DNA from: Plutella xylostella
Taxonomy: Eukaryota > Arthropoda > Insecta > Lepidoptera > Plutellidae
DNA length: 64,000 nucleotides
Reading direction: 5' to 3'
Assembly: GCF_932276165.1 (NCBI RefSeq)
Contig: NC_063992.1
Span: forward strand, 5,094,001 to 5,158,000
The notes below the pieces were generated by a model. The model made no database searches and was not told where the DNA came from. It saw only the letters and a list, made by a program, of their open reading frames with translations. Both the position numbers and the translations under genes were made by a program. Position 1 is the first letter of the stretch. The number at the start of each line of letters is the position of its first letter. Positions 12,546-26,700 of the stretch are shown here, in pieces.

Positions 12546-13098
12546 CAACTCACCGATAATACGAATGTAATCCAAAGCTGCAAATACATGTCATATTCTT
12601 TAGTTGAGTTTCTTCGACTTCCGGTCGCTGTAAAATCAGATAATGTGAAAATAAAATGTAGCTCCATGTGCCGAACACTCTGTATAAGTCATGTGTGTTT
12701 GTTGGAGGGTAATTTGTAATTTTATTGGTTTCCTCCTTTTAATTTAAAAGTACTTAAACCATACGACCATAATTATGTAAGAGAAAACATTTTACCCAGA
12801 CATAAAAACTCTGTGATTCTATATAATCCAATTAAGCTAAACGCAGCGATCACCGCCACCCAAAAAAGTGATGGTTTCACCACCACCTTCAAGAAACTTC
12901 AATGTACATACAGTGGCATCAAAGTGGCGGTAATGCCAACAATCGACGTTCCGTCCTTTTTTATTTATTTTTTCCTATAAATCATAGCTTTTTTATATAT
13001 TTTACATACATTTTGACAAATATACATTACATACTTATAAGGAAAAAATTATAATATCGTTCGATCAACCTAAACCCTTGTTTTCGATTTTCAAAGTC

Positions 13099-13685
13099 AA
13101 AACCGGCCAAGTGCGAGTCGGGCTCGCGCACAAAGGGTTCCGTAGTAAGCACAATAACTTAACCAAAATTACAGTTAAATCAACCTATCTCAAAAACTAT
13201 AAGAGATACTTTGATCAAACCAAAAATCGTTGAAAGAGTTAATTAGCATGCATCACCTCTATTTTTTTTAGAATTTTATACCCCGTAGTTATAAAAATAG
13301 AGGGGGGGACATACTTTTTACGACTTTGAGAGCTGATATCTCAAAAACCGTTCACTTTAAGAAAAATGTTTTTTAGAAAACTTTATATCATTTTAAAAGA
13401 CCTTTCCATTGATACCCCACACGGGTATGTACATCGAAAAAAAAAATTTCATCCCTCAGTTACATGTATGGGGGGCCCCACCCCCAATTCTTTTTTTTAC
13501 TATTTAGTGTCATATTTTTGTAGCGGTTCATACAACACATATTCCCATCAAATTTCATCACTATAGTACTTATAGTTTCCGAGTAAATCGGCTGTGACAG
13601 ACGGACAGACGGACAGACGGACAGACGGAAATGACGAAACTATAAGGGTTCCGTTTTTGCCATTTTGGCTACGGAACCCTAAAAA
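13099..13685. repeat. Dispersed repeat with AGGGTTCCGTA ends and (GACAGACG)n
   Basis: It begins with a GC-rich block ending in AGGGTTCCGTA (about 13134-13144) and ends with TACGGAACCCT (about 13670-13681), so the ends are short inverted repeats. A GACAGACG run of about four units sits at 13595-13628. A degenerate relative of the same family lies at 54206-54412. No coding capacity is evident, so it is probably a non-autonomous element. Confidence 0.65.
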
Positions 13686-13689
13686 TGCC

Positions 13690-16600
13690 TTAAGGGTGGC
13701 GGTAATGGTACCTGCGTTTACGTTAATGAATGTATCGGAAACCTGTCTGACTGGTAGCTTACCTTTACCTCATATTTTCGCACATTATAATATTTAGAAT
13801 TTTTTTATGAAACAGGACATGGATAAGTGTGTGTTATACATAAATAACCAACAAAACACGATGCCTTAACGCACCCCTTATCGTGAAGTGTTCAGGTAAG
13901 TAGGTACATACAAGTAGGTGGTGGATGGTGATATATCGCATCAGCGGGGTTGCACCGCGGGGGAGCACGTAACTAATTGTGGATTAAACACGTTTGCGAT
14001 TGTAATTTGTATTCATTAAAACAACGTAGACATCCGCGAGCCGCGCCGGCTGCATGCTGAACGAAACAACAAGCGTTTGAACGGAAAATTCCAATTTGCC
14101 GACCATGTATTTCAGTTCAATTCAAACAAAAAATTAAAAATCTTGTTCTAAAATTAAATGTAATGTTTCCGCTTCATTTATTCTGGCTGGAAGAAACAAA
14201 AGAAAATTCAACTGTTTTGTTTCACGATTTCAATTTCAAAAATCGAATGCTATTTGCGTAGGGCGGGCGGCGACGGCGGCACTCCTCAAACAACTTTATT
14301 GTGCCGTCGTTCAAACGCGACAGAACGTAATAGAATTAAATTGGGATAGACGCTGCTCCGTTATGTGGAAAATAATAACACGGAGTGGCTGGTATCAGAG
14401 GGTTTTCACGCGCCGGTGGCAGGGGTCCTGGCTAATAGAAATCCGGCCAATGATAATCTGTTTTCTACACCATTAATCCTGAACTAAGTCTAAGGACAAT
14501 CTGTGGCGTCTCCGGAGTGCGACTCGAGTTTTATGCCGTCGTTAAGGTCCGCAATTTGTGGAGTCGAGCTGTAAGCAGCGCCTCGGCCCCATTCGATCTC
14601 ACCGGCTAAGCCGTGGACTTTCTTAATCTTACTATATCGGGATAGTTAAAGGTAATTGTTTCGTTTCGGTGGCTGTAAATTTGAACAGCAAACTAGCGAA
14701 GTTCGCTGATTCCACGCGACATTAACTGCTCCACTAAACTGCCGCAGTAAATTGTTGCACCATTTTATTGCTTCAATCAAATTACAAAGAGATTAATGTA
14801 CTCAAACATACAAACGGTGAACTTGAAAGAATTGTTCTAAAGCTGGCTCGAGAACCAATGTACTTAAGCAAATAGAGAGCGGTGCCGCGCAGCCTCGACG
14901 AACATAATAAAAACGAAAGTAATCATGCAAATTGGAAGAAGGAGGAGGAAAGTTGAATTAAAAAGCGGGCAGCGGGGGCGTGTGGGGTGATGTGTCTTAA
15001 TGACCACAATGGATGAGCCCCTAATCCGCGCCCCGGCCGCGGCCGCAGCACAACATTCCGCTTGTCGTTTGTTATCCGCTTAACTTACACTCGCACCGGA
15101 GCCTCGGTACCGACTACTACCAACACGGAATACATAATATTACATCCGGTTCTATTAAGTTTGAAATGGATAGCAATTGGGAGGTAATACCGGCGCGAGT
15201 CAATCCTCGTCGCTCACGGCCGGTGATCAGCCGTCCCCGGGCACGCCGGGGCACGCGTCAGTCGACAATAAAAGTCGGGTCCGCCAATAACACACGCGCA
15301 GCGATCCGACGAGACATCATCAAATCAACATTTGCAGATTCGCGAAGCTTTCCTTCGGAGATTTAGAGGTGGAAGGAAAATAAAAAAGTTCGTAGAGGAA
15401 TCCGACTTGATCCCTGTAGCCTTTATGGTAATGCCGGGATGCGTGTATTCGACTATTCAATTTATATTTTTTTCCCTTCGCCTTATTTCTTTTCTTACGA
15501 ATTATCTATCTTTCGAATTTCGTTTCGCACTGTATTGTGTACGGCTCGGCTGTTTGCGAATAAGGTACGAGTTTGCCAGAAAATATCGGGGATAACCGCG
15601 GGATTGGCTTTGTTCTCGACTTCAAACAAGTTTTGTTAGAATATGTGTATGAAATCGCGGGCAGACAGCGGAGTGAACGGAACTTCGCCGGCTCCAAGCA
15701 ACATTACCATTCTATCTACGAAATATTGTCCGTGTGACAAAACTTCACTCTTCCAAATATGTTTCCTCCTCGATTTAGTAAGTTTCAGTTTTACTATCCC
15801 CAGTTTCAATCGGGGATTTATAAATCAGCATAGCGCCACACTAAAACCAGTAAAAGCTATCGCGACAGCATTTTGTGTTCCCTCTGTAACAAAGTAAAAG
15901 ATTTGAACTTTAACTTGGCTAACCTAGAGACTTAACATTGACTTTTCTATATCTCTGTTTGATGTATGTATATACTTACTTAAGATATACCTACCAAAAT
16001 TATTATTCGCACTGCATTAAATGGCTCAAAAGCGAATATATGTATATTTTATATATGTTATTAAGATCACATGAAGATAAGACCAAGACACAATTGTAAT
16101 AATGAAATACTTAACATACTTCTACCTAGTAAGTAAATATGTCAAAAGTAGGTAAGTATGCTATAGCTATACTTTCATTAAAAAATTATAGTGTAAAATC
16201 TTTACTTCCATGTTATTTCCTAACTGTTATTTATTTACAAAATAGCGTTACATACAGTACGTTATTCTTAATTAAAGCAGTACATTGTCCAAAACTTTAC
16301 CGTCAACAATATAAGGCCGCCGCACAGGCATGCTAAAATTTCGCACAAATTCTGTATCTACCCTTATGAATAAATCATAAGAAGTAATCGGGGCTTTGTG
16401 CCTTCATAATTCTACATAATACATTAAAACATTGTACAGATTGCCTGCAACTTTAATAACACCTTAAAAGGTATGAACTTAACTATATGTTAGCACCTAG
16501 GTATAGCACATCTACACTTGTAGACTGAAAATTCAGTCGGTATACTGGCAGTTATTGTACGCTGTACAGTTTCTACGGATAAAAACTATTAATTAGGTAC

Positions 16601-17280
16601 AATATACAATGTACAAAATACATTTTGTGAGTACTTCATATAGTTAGTTAATCTAAAGTATAATACCGTATAATAAATAAGTAAAACTATATATTTTCTC
16701 AAATGTAGATAAGACTGTATGTATCGACAAATTCAACAACTGAAAAAAGTGACTGCAGAAAAGACTCATTTTGCCAATCGACTCTATTTCATGGAACAAA
16801 ATATTTACTCAGCGAAACGACTGTAGAGTCGTCGCTTTCAAATATATCGGGTCTTTTCATTGCACCGATACAGGCAGCTTGTTTACTGAGGGGTAGAAGC
16901 CTCCCTTCAGGAGTGGGGGCGCGGGGGGGCAAGATGGCCGGGTTGCCATGGCAACGCTGCACTCGCTTCCTTAATCGACCCGAGTCAGGGGACCCCTCGA
17001 GTCGCGGTCGCTCCTCATTTATATATACTTACCTCCACAGCGAACCTACTTGTAGTCTTGTACACTGCATTTCTGTGCTGCCTTTTATGTATTGGGTGTT
17101 CGAGGGTAGTTATTGGAAGATGGTGTGTGGGGTGTATTGGAGGGTTATGTGAAGGATGATTATTAGGTGGGTGTTTATGTAACGCATGGCATGATAGACA
17201 ATTATTTGAAATAATTGACTCTACCTCCATTCAAAGCTAGGGTTTATAAAATATGAGATATACATACTTAGGTACATATT
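13690..17280. other. Intergenic, repeat-poor, no gene seen
   Basis: Between about 14000 and 15900 I find no familiar repeat and a higher GC content than in neighbouring DNA, but the open frames are short and unlike any known protein. It may be non-coding regulatory DNA of the neighbouring Pitx gene; that is an inference from position and composition only. From 15900 to 17280 the DNA is AT-rich and unassigned. Confidence 0.4.
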
Positions 17281-17283
17281 TAC

Positions 17284-17425
17284 CCTCAAATTCATAGACC
17301 GTACAGTAAAACCATAATGTTAAAATTGACTTTAAAACACATGACTCTTTACGTTAGTCAAAAATTTTAAATTCGTATATCACAACATAAATTTTAAACC
17401 CATTTCACTTCTATGAATTCGGTGG
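17284..17425. repeat. MITE-like repeat, copy 1
   Basis: Ends CCTCAAATTCATAGAC and TCTATGAATTCGGTGG are imperfect inverted repeats. The interior, including AAATTCGTATATCACAA, recurs in the prosaposin intron at about 43682-43830. Confidence 0.55.
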
Positions 17426-18929
17426 TTAGACTATAAATCGATTGCCATATTAGGTGGTGGATTTGAATTGAACCCTGAAAATATTTCTTCAATGTACCTA
17501 TCACCGTTTTCAGGAAAAAACTCAGGATTTTAGATCTTATGTAGCCTAATGTGCAGTGCAATCAATGCTATGGGTCGAGAGTCGAGACCTATTACCTATT
17601 GGCACGTAGTAGGGAGGTTGCTGCACGTGCACATCTACAGATAAAATTAGATGAGTGACCGTGTGTATGTTTGTTACTTCTTCACTAATACAGTCAATAC
17701 AGCTCTATATCGGGTATTCCCACGGAAAACCCTTTTAAAGTAACTCGAAACTAGCAAGAAAAGCTACTGCTTACCGATCTTACGATAGATCAAGTGAATA
17801 TCAACTCAAAACCGACAGGAGACCGAGCAAACCAGCAGGAAGCTCAAAATTAAAACACGCCGCACTCAAAATCACTTCATTCCGAGCTCCTTAAGGAAGC
17901 GATCAGTTAGGTCAGCCGCGTAATCCACTGCAGGAGAGGATAGCAATAAAAAAGAGTTATAGTTGAGAAGAAACGGAAAGTACAATGTCTCCACGGGATA
18001 AAGGGCTCAGGCGCTACGGGCGATAATCATAATTTTTACTTACAAGAGAGTGGCCGGGTATTACGTACTCGGGCCGCCGACAAATCTTTCCTAACTGCGG
18101 GTGAACTTTGCGACTCTTATAGCACCTCGCCGGCGCCGTTTGTTTCAGAGAGCCGGCGCTTTGCTCGGCGGACAGGTGCTGGGCGCCGTGTGTGCAGTGG
18201 ACTGCTGCTGTTTTTACGGCATAGCTTGAGGTTCTTTACCTGTCTTGGCACCTATTGAAGCGGATAATAGTAAAAGTATTCATTAAGGTCGTCAAAGCTC
18301 AGAGGGTAGCTACGTTGTGAAGTTACATAATATACTAGGTACACTGGTACATACTTACTTTTACATTACTAACCACAACCTTACGGACAAGACAGGCTTG
18401 TTGAGGTGCAATACTGCATTTTTCGATAGTAAGCTCTCCTATTGCCATATTTATGAACCTTCACAAAAATGAGGTAAAAATCTAAATACAAACCTCTATA
18501 GCTACAAGTAGCTACGAATCTACTACGAAATTCGGGAACAAAACCTTTTACACCGTTCTCTATGCCGGCCGGTCGCGGGCAGCTATATAAGGATTTGTTT
18601 TATGTCCTCGGAAGACATCGACTTACTGAACCGCGCTCGCCTTTCCTTTAATTTTATTACAAGAGCGGACCGCCGGGACGCCGCCGTCCTAATTGTGTCT
18701 TAAAGGAAAAGCGTACACCTTTCCGGTAGCTCCTTACAATTTCACGACGTATTTTCTGGAGAAAATACCAAGGCAGGATATGGGCAGTTTTGATACGTGA
18801 AATGGAAAAAATATACGGACATAATAATATTTCTATGATCACTACAGTAATCCCCGCAGCAGTAGTCATCTAATAGCTAATAGGTCGGTGATAGGTCGTG
18901 ACGTGAGCCGTATCGCCGTATTTGGAATG

Positions 18930-19110
18930 AGCACTATGCACTTAGGGTACACATCAAGAAATATAGATGTGCATGTTTTCTCACGATGTTTTCCTTCATA
19001 CAGTATAAAACGTGCTAATATGTGATTATAAAATATACCTGCTTGACATAAGAAAGATAGCCCTGGTGGAATAACTGGGAAATGTGCCATGAGTTCAAAT
19101 CTTGGCATAA
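18930..19110 (-). repeat. Decayed tRNA-headed SINE, minus orientation
   Basis: The CTCACGATGTTTTCCTTCA block (about 18980) followed by a degenerate tRNA-like head is typical of lepidopteran SINEs read on the minus strand. It is related to the plus-strand copy at 54408-54700 but heavily diverged. Confidence 0.45.
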
Positions 19111-19234
19111 TATGCCTACCTACAACCTAACTACCAGTGAATTATATGTGCTGTTTCGGTTTAGGAAATATTCTTTAGGAAACATGCACATTGATCTATA
19201 TTTCTATGCCACTATTTTATAGTATAAAACTTTT

Positions 19235-19470
19235 TTAATGTAGCCTGTGGAGTGTCCCACTGCTGGGCAAAAGCCTCCTTATACCACCGTTCCCGATCCT
19301 GTGCTTCCTTCAGCCATTGAGGTAAAAAACGCCCGGCTTTTCCGCAACGCCGACCTCCATCACTGGGCACCCTTGGTGACAATTCTGGCCCACCGGTCCG
19401 GGTGCATGCGACACACGTGGCCTGCCCAGGCCCACTTCAGCTACGCAGTCTGTGCGCCCACATCAGTGAT
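19235..19470 (-). repeat. RTE-type LINE remnant
   Basis: It contains GTCCCACTGCTGGGCAAAAG, the reverse complement of the conserved RTE-like block 'cagcagtggga', followed by sequence without an intact ORF. Confidence 0.5.
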
Positions 19471-20710
19471 ACGAGTCGAACATACTCGTGATATTATCTT
19501 TGCCCTAAAAGCAGTTGCAGTTTAGTGAATGGAGAAACTCTTATTATGAAACCGGACATCAACTTCTGCAGCATTACCCATGTATATTCTCTAACTGAAT
19601 TTATCAACAAATAGTTTGAAATTATTGTTTTTCAGGTCTTTTCAGTATATATTTTCAAGCAGAAAAAGGGAAGGGTGTTGCGTTCCCGTCCCATACAGCA
19701 TTCGGCAAATGGGCAATGCAGGGCTCGACTAGCCCGTGCGATTAGGAGCTAAGTATGTAGGTACCCAGGTATTATCAGATAGATATATTGATAGAGTACT
19801 CTTTATTTTAACACGTAAAACAACAATTAAAGTTGTAACTTAATCAGGGTACCAAATCACTTACTGATCTCTGCCAGACAAGCTTTGGATGGATGGACTA
19901 AGATATTGAGATTGTGTGAAGTGTAGGTAGGTAAATGTTAAAAATGAGGGTTTATTTATACTTACTAACACATTTCCCTAAACCACGAATGGTACAATAC
20001 AGGGCCCAGGGTGAAAAAATTCGCACTCGAGGCCCAGGCAAAAGCATCATAAAAAGTTCGTGAACGGATGATATACTAGAACATAGTCAGAGTGCGGCTC
20101 GTTGTTCTGTTAAAAGTAAGTAAATGTTGTAGTCTGTAAGTACTCCCCTTAACAAACCACCTATTCATTCTTTCTGTTTGACAAGGTACAAAAGATAAAA
20201 CCTGTTTACCTGTAGCTCTATCTAGCGACGAATAGCAGAACTAAAATTGTTCTGCCACCTATTGATGAGTAGCAAGAACTACGAAAGCAAATTAAAAATG
20301 AAATAAATACTATAACTGCCAATAGATGGCGTTAAAATCAGAATCATTATCTACTATTGTCATGTTGACGTTTACAGGATCGTTGCGTAGGATATTTTGC
20401 GTAAGAGATTGTTATTTGAATTTTTATATTTGATTTTTTGATTGATATAGGTACATAAATTAAGGAAAAATAATTTAAACGGACTTTTGATATGATAGAA
20501 AAGCCAACTAAAAATCATATCGACATAGACCAATAATATCGGTCTACGATCTGCGAGTCTACGGTACGCAACAGCGTCGCAACTGACATTTTGTTTATCA
20601 TTTGTATTGTGATGATACGCAATTCAAACAAAGTGAAAATTATTTAGTATTTTTTCAGTCTTCAACTCGTGGACATCTAAATCAATCGAAATAAAGTCGC
20701 GGTTTTTAAA

Positions 20711-20762
20711 ATGACAAACACGTTAGCTGTTTGTCTCCTTGGAGCACTCCTTTGTTGCTCTG
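20711..20762 (+). CDS. Sap-r: Prosaposin exon 1: start codon and signal peptide
   Basis: The ATG is preceded by AAA and followed by a hydrophobic leucine/cysteine-rich signal sequence. The donor GTAAGT begins at 20763. Residues 1-17, ending in phase 1. Confidence 0.88.
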
Positions 20763-23700
20763 GTAAGTACCATTCTATACCGCTTTTGTCCTTGTATTAT
20801 TAATTAGAAATTCGGTGCAATGCTGTATTACGCTTATTAAATGGTAATGAACCGTGTCATTAAAACATTGTTTATTTAGCTAGTTTCGTATCTTTCATGC
20901 TATTGAGATGCTTTCTAGAAGGAACTTCTATTTGGAACAGTGTGTGGTGTGGTCTACCCACTTACCGATATTATTATTTATCTACTCACTTACATATTGA
21001 GTTAATTACTTGTGTTACAAGTACTATAGTTACATTCATAATTCTTATGAAATATGACCAAATTCCATACAGGTGTACTACATTACCATAAGGTACTTTT
21101 AGGTTAAAGTCCAAGCTATTTACCTATTAGAAAGAAAGGATGTGGGTAGTATGTAATATACCTATATAAACTCATCAAAAAGCTTTACAAAGCGACTATG
21201 TGATGCACAAGATTTTTACTAATCACAAAGAGTTGAAAGTTTTACAGATTTACATTAATCCATCACATCCCGGTAAAATTGAAAATGAGACAGTGGGATA
21301 TGAGTGGTTAAAAGGTTCAATGAATATGTTTGTTTGTTATTCAGGTTTTATGCCTATTGTGCAGGTATCAGCTTACTAGAATTGAATTAGCAAATATGAA
21401 TTGTACAAGAAAATCAGAATAAGTTGGAAATCTATAAATGTTATCAGCAGGGAGTTACTGACTTTTTATCACACCTCACTTGTAAATAATGTGTTTTTTA
21501 ATGCTTTTTGCATTCAGTTCACCCTTTGTGCACTAATTTATTATATATCTATATATATTTGTGCAATAAATTAATAACTAATTAAGTTGCAATTTGTTAT
21601 TCCTATGATTCTTTGTTGGTGTGCAAATAAAGAGTATTCTATCTATCTAATAAAAACACTTCAGTAGCATAATTGACACTTTATTAAAACAGTGATTCAC
21701 AAATGATTCATGTTTTGTTATTTGAGCTTTATTAACATTAATCACATATCCTGCTTACATGTCATAGGGGAGCATTATATGGCATTCAAGTACAGTACAA
21801 GGATATATTCAAGTTCAATTTATTTATATCCACATTAGATTTTCATTTATACATCCCCATGATACTTCATGGAGAAATAATTTATAAACAAATTACCCCA
21901 AAAACTACTATGCCACAGTTTTTGAGAATATTTGTTACAAACACACATTACAGTACACATTACAGTTAACTTTTACAAACCCTTATCACATTGGTGGTTA
22001 AGTATAAATAATTAGCAATGAAAGATAGTATGTGACCAGTTTGACCCAGAGATAGTTGTTTATACCTACTCAATTTAGATTGAACAATATTTCTTTGTGT
22101 GTTCCAATACCCATGTAAGGTACAAAAAAAAACATTTAAACTTCTTTACCACCATCACATATTAACAATCATTAAGCAATGCTGTAATCTGAAATAATGG
22201 GTATGAATCTGGCAGATGTTGGACAGAATTGCTACTGTATGATGCTGGTACTGGTCACTTAAAGAAATCATGTTTAGTTCGATTTGGAAAGAAGGTTACA
22301 CTCTTACACAGATCCATGGCGGTTCAATTAAAACCATTAATTGTTTAACCTTACCTTATTAACCTTGCTGCAGGAACATGATTAGGAAAATAGAGTTAGT
22401 CACAGATGTGGTAATTAAATGAATTTGGCTTACAACTTACTCCATTGTTTCAGATTTGTCGTTGGCTCGACAAATACCGAAAGAATGCAGCAAGGGCCCC
22501 GAGTACTGGTGTCAGTCCTTGAGGTAAGATATCACAGTCACTTCCGAATTTAATGTAATATACTATACCTACTATAAATTTACATTATAAACATCCTTAC
22601 ATCATTTTTATGTCAATATAAAGTTGTTTATTCAGGAATAACATGTTTTTGGGTTTACTCCTACTTTAGTAGTTAAAGTAGTATGTATGTAATAGCAATT
22701 AAATATAGCCCCCAGCATGTAGCACTTACCACTGTACATAAATATTATGGTACTTAATATTTTTATGTCAAAAACATACCTACCTAACTTACGTCACAAA
22801 TAATACTCCCATGTGATCAGTATCAGAGTCTCATATGTCCCAGAACACGTCGACACGGTCGCTAACATCCTCCCCGACAGGTCGGCGGCGGATTGCGGCG
22901 CCGTGGGGCACTGTGTGGACGCGGTGTGGCAGCGGCAGGCCGTGCCCGTGCGCCGCGGCCCCGTGTCCGACAAGTTCGTCAAGCTGTTCAACGAGCTCAA
23001 GGATGTTAAGGATCTCATTAATGAGGTATGTATATCTGGTCATGTTCATGGTAACAAGACATTACAAAGTTGCTATACTATATCCCATTCAACGACTTCG
23101 CTGAATCACGTTCAGTCAAGACGTCAAACGGTACATTCAACGACTTGACGAGTTGTCCTTTAGCCATACAATTGAGTAGCGCCATCCAATGAACGCGCTA
23201 GCGATTTAACCAAACCAGATGCCTGCGACATATACAACATAAGGTGGATGGAGACATCGCTTTTAGTGATAAGGCCACTTATTATTTTATATTTATATAT
23301 TCTTATATGAAAGAACGTACAATGAAGTTAAAGTACTTCTACTACTAAAGTACTAAACTACAAATCTATTTAGTAATATTTAAATAATGCAAGACAAGCA
23401 CGACAACACGAGACTAAAATCTTGTATTGCTCTTTCAAATAATGCTATTCCTTTAGAATTATTTAGTACACTCTGTGATCATTAAATATCCTTCCACCCT
23501 AAGGTTGTCTTGAAAAAAAAACGCTTATCGATAAGACTGGAATTTTTGTATATGTGTGCTAGTATTTAAGTTATTTTCATGTGTGTTGTACAATGTACAT
23601 AAAGAATAATCTATCTATCTATGATTGGCGTTTTAACGGCCATGCTAGTTTTTTATGGTTTATGAAGTTTTCAAATGTCGACTTTGGAATGTGTATTATT

Positions 23701-26700
23701 GATGATATCAATCACTTGCCGCTTCTTCGCCTGAGGAAGGCTCAAGTTAGTTCCCACGCCACCACTCACAGATACTTGGTATTTACCAGCATTGAATACA
23801 ACTGATCAGTAGCGGAAAACATAGTAAAGAAACCTGCACATTTAGTGCCTACTGCATTGTAGGTAGAAACACAACCATAACAAATTCTCAACAACTCATC
23901 GGCCTTTATCTTATGAATCCTCTTCTTCAGAAAAAAACAGGGCCTGCTAAACAAGATCTTTCTTAGGGCTGATTTTTCAATGGTCAGGTAAGGGTTATCT
24001 GGGGAATAATGATGATGCTGTCGTGACTGAATGTTTGGTTTTGAAAGTGACAGCAACAATCTTATTCCTTCAGATAGCGTTTATCTGACCATTGAAAAAT
24101 CAGCCCTTACACAACTTTACCATGTCAATCCTCCACTATGGGAATGGATTGCATAGATTTAACTCAGTAAGAGAAGTCACAATACCCGCAATAGATCTTT
24201 CTGGTCACAGTGGTGAATGGGCACTGGTTGTCCTAACCCTTTCCTATGACTTACTCCGCTGGCTCAGCGACCCGAAGTGAACTTTGACTTCTATAACTAA
24301 CTAACTATACTCTTCTATAACTAGCAAGCATTATGGGTACTTTTGGGCCAGGTATGACTCGTGGCGGATTATTAGATTAATTTAATTTTACTTTTTACTT
24401 TGACGAAGCTTGTTACGCTGATGATGACGATGTTCTACACAGAATGACGAAGCTTGTTGCGGATTGAAAATGTATATATTTTTTTTTTAATTTCTGTTAA
24501 TATTGTTTATTGATGGTGTAATAATTTGTAAGACTTAAATATTTGATTGAAATAAATGTTTGGTTATTTTTATAACTATACTCTTTCCCCCAGGACTACC
24601 TATCCACCCGAGTGAGCTCGGCCTGCCAGGACGCTTCCATCGGCGCTGCCTCCAAGATCTGCAAGGAGAACACGGCCCAGCTCGCGACGTACCTCAGCCA
24701 CGTGCTGTCTTCAGACGTGCGGGCCGAGACCATGTGTGTCATCGTCGGCATGTGCAACAACGAGAAACTGGATAACTTGGTTGAATTGAACGTGAGTGTG
24801 AATGTTGGTTGTTATTGACAGGTCAGGACGCTTTATTTGTAGGTGCAGTCAGCAAAAGCGATTTCCCAAGCGCAAAGAGCTTTATCCTGACTCATGGGTG
24901 GAAAATAGATTAAACATAGGGCCTTACCAGAAAAACTTAGACAGTATTTAACATGTGTCAAATTTCGTTTTAAACACTTGCTAAACAGTGTTTAAAGTTT
25001 TTTGTGGTAGTACAGGTAATATTTTATCTTTACATACAACCAATCTATAGGTTCCGTATTTTCTATGTCACATGTCAGTGTATCATAAAATTTTGCAATC
25101 TGATCAATAAATTTATGTTTCCAAACGACAACTTTACCATCTTCCCCTCCTCTTTCAAAGTGTACAGTAAATTGAAAATTGCAAAGGTGACTCGGCCAAT
25201 AACTATTCAGTGCTAAACATAAAAAATAAAAATAAAAACGTAGGAATGGATATTTAAATTAGGAATGCAAAACTAACATTTAACGATTATAAGGCAAATA
25301 AACAACGCTCGTCCAGTGATAACATGTGAAGAAATGACGCTATATAGAGTATATTGTTGTGTGTTATCATATCCAATATAATATTAGCTCCCAAGTTTAC
25401 TGGGGTCACCTTTATTAGATATAATAGTGTTGGTGGGTTGGTCTTTGTTTAAGCATCCATTCACAGAAACATAAGTATATTATTATATTCTATTGGTACT
25501 TCAAAATGTTTTCGTTTATCACTACTGAATGCAACCAAGACCTATACCAAGGAACACTAAAGCACTCCATTAATAACTTAGTCATTGATGAATTGTTATT
25601 TTTTATTACTCATGTACAAATCATTCAATATGTGTTCGGTTGTAATTTTTATGTATTTTTCCATTGTGCAAAGCAACACCAGATATTCATCCTATTGTAT
25701 GTATAGGAATGATAAATCTGAAGATGGTTTCAATAATATATCTCCAGCAAGCATGTGGACAATTTAGGACATGAGAATAATAGTCTTCTTTGTTTGTTTG
25801 CAGAAAAAGAAAATTGGCCAGTCCACTGACCACAAGGAACACAAACGTAAGTGACTTTTCTTTCTATTCATTGCGTTCTTTGAACATAATTTATTACAGT
25901 GCGCTAACTATACTATAAGGACTAACCATTAACTATCTCACTTTTCTCACAATTGAGACATAATCACCTTAATTAAAGGAATATAGAACGAATCTAATTA
26001 CTATTAGCATTTTGTTTAAACAAATGGCATCTCCGTGCCACAAGTAATTTATCTGCAAGGTCAAGATAATATTAAGTATATTGAAGTATTAATTTATGTT
26101 TTACAGAAGTGCTGCTCGGCGCTGAAAAATGCACCTGGGGACCGTCCTACTGGTGCTCCAACATCAGGTAATGTTTTACATTATCCCAAACATAGATACA
26201 TATTCTGTCCCACAGAAAGATGGGCTATAGAATTTGACACTTTTTAAATTTGATGATGGTTATCAAATTTTTTATTGATCTTATGATATGAGATTTCAAA
26301 TAAGAGGATAGTAGTACACCCTTTCCAGTAAGTACTTATAACTATTAAATAAAAGTACCTACTTATTAGATATCTAGACTCTACAGCTTGAAATATTGCG
26401 CATCTTGGCCTTCGATTGATCCGATACACTTGATCATGGACAAATGGACATACAAGTTAATTGTGTCAATTACTTGTTTATTATGAAAATAATCGATCAA
26501 CTTATAATTATTTATATGTAGTACTGAGCTTATACGCATCCATTTTCATCTTGATGTTTATATCAGTAATGAAAAGTGACTTTATTTGTTTACTAATTAT
26601 GTTTAAAGCACAATAATTATATTCAAGTCAAAGCAAAAACTGATACAATATTACTGCAAAGGTTATCAGATGGTATTATTAATGTATATGGTATAAAACC

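Larger units (their letters stand above)
17430..20600. other. Intergenic, decayed repeats, no gene seen
   Basis: 17645-17745 resembles the common lepidopteran repeat also present at 50040-50280. The stretch at 18505-18535 carries several GCTAC/GTAGC motifs. Two decayed repeats, at 18930-19110 and 19235-19470, are listed separately. No credible coding exon was found. Confidence 0.45.

Noticed and set aside
13594..13797. Frame with repeated Thr-Asp-Gly-Gln
   Set aside because: It translates the GACAGACG repeat of a dispersed element.
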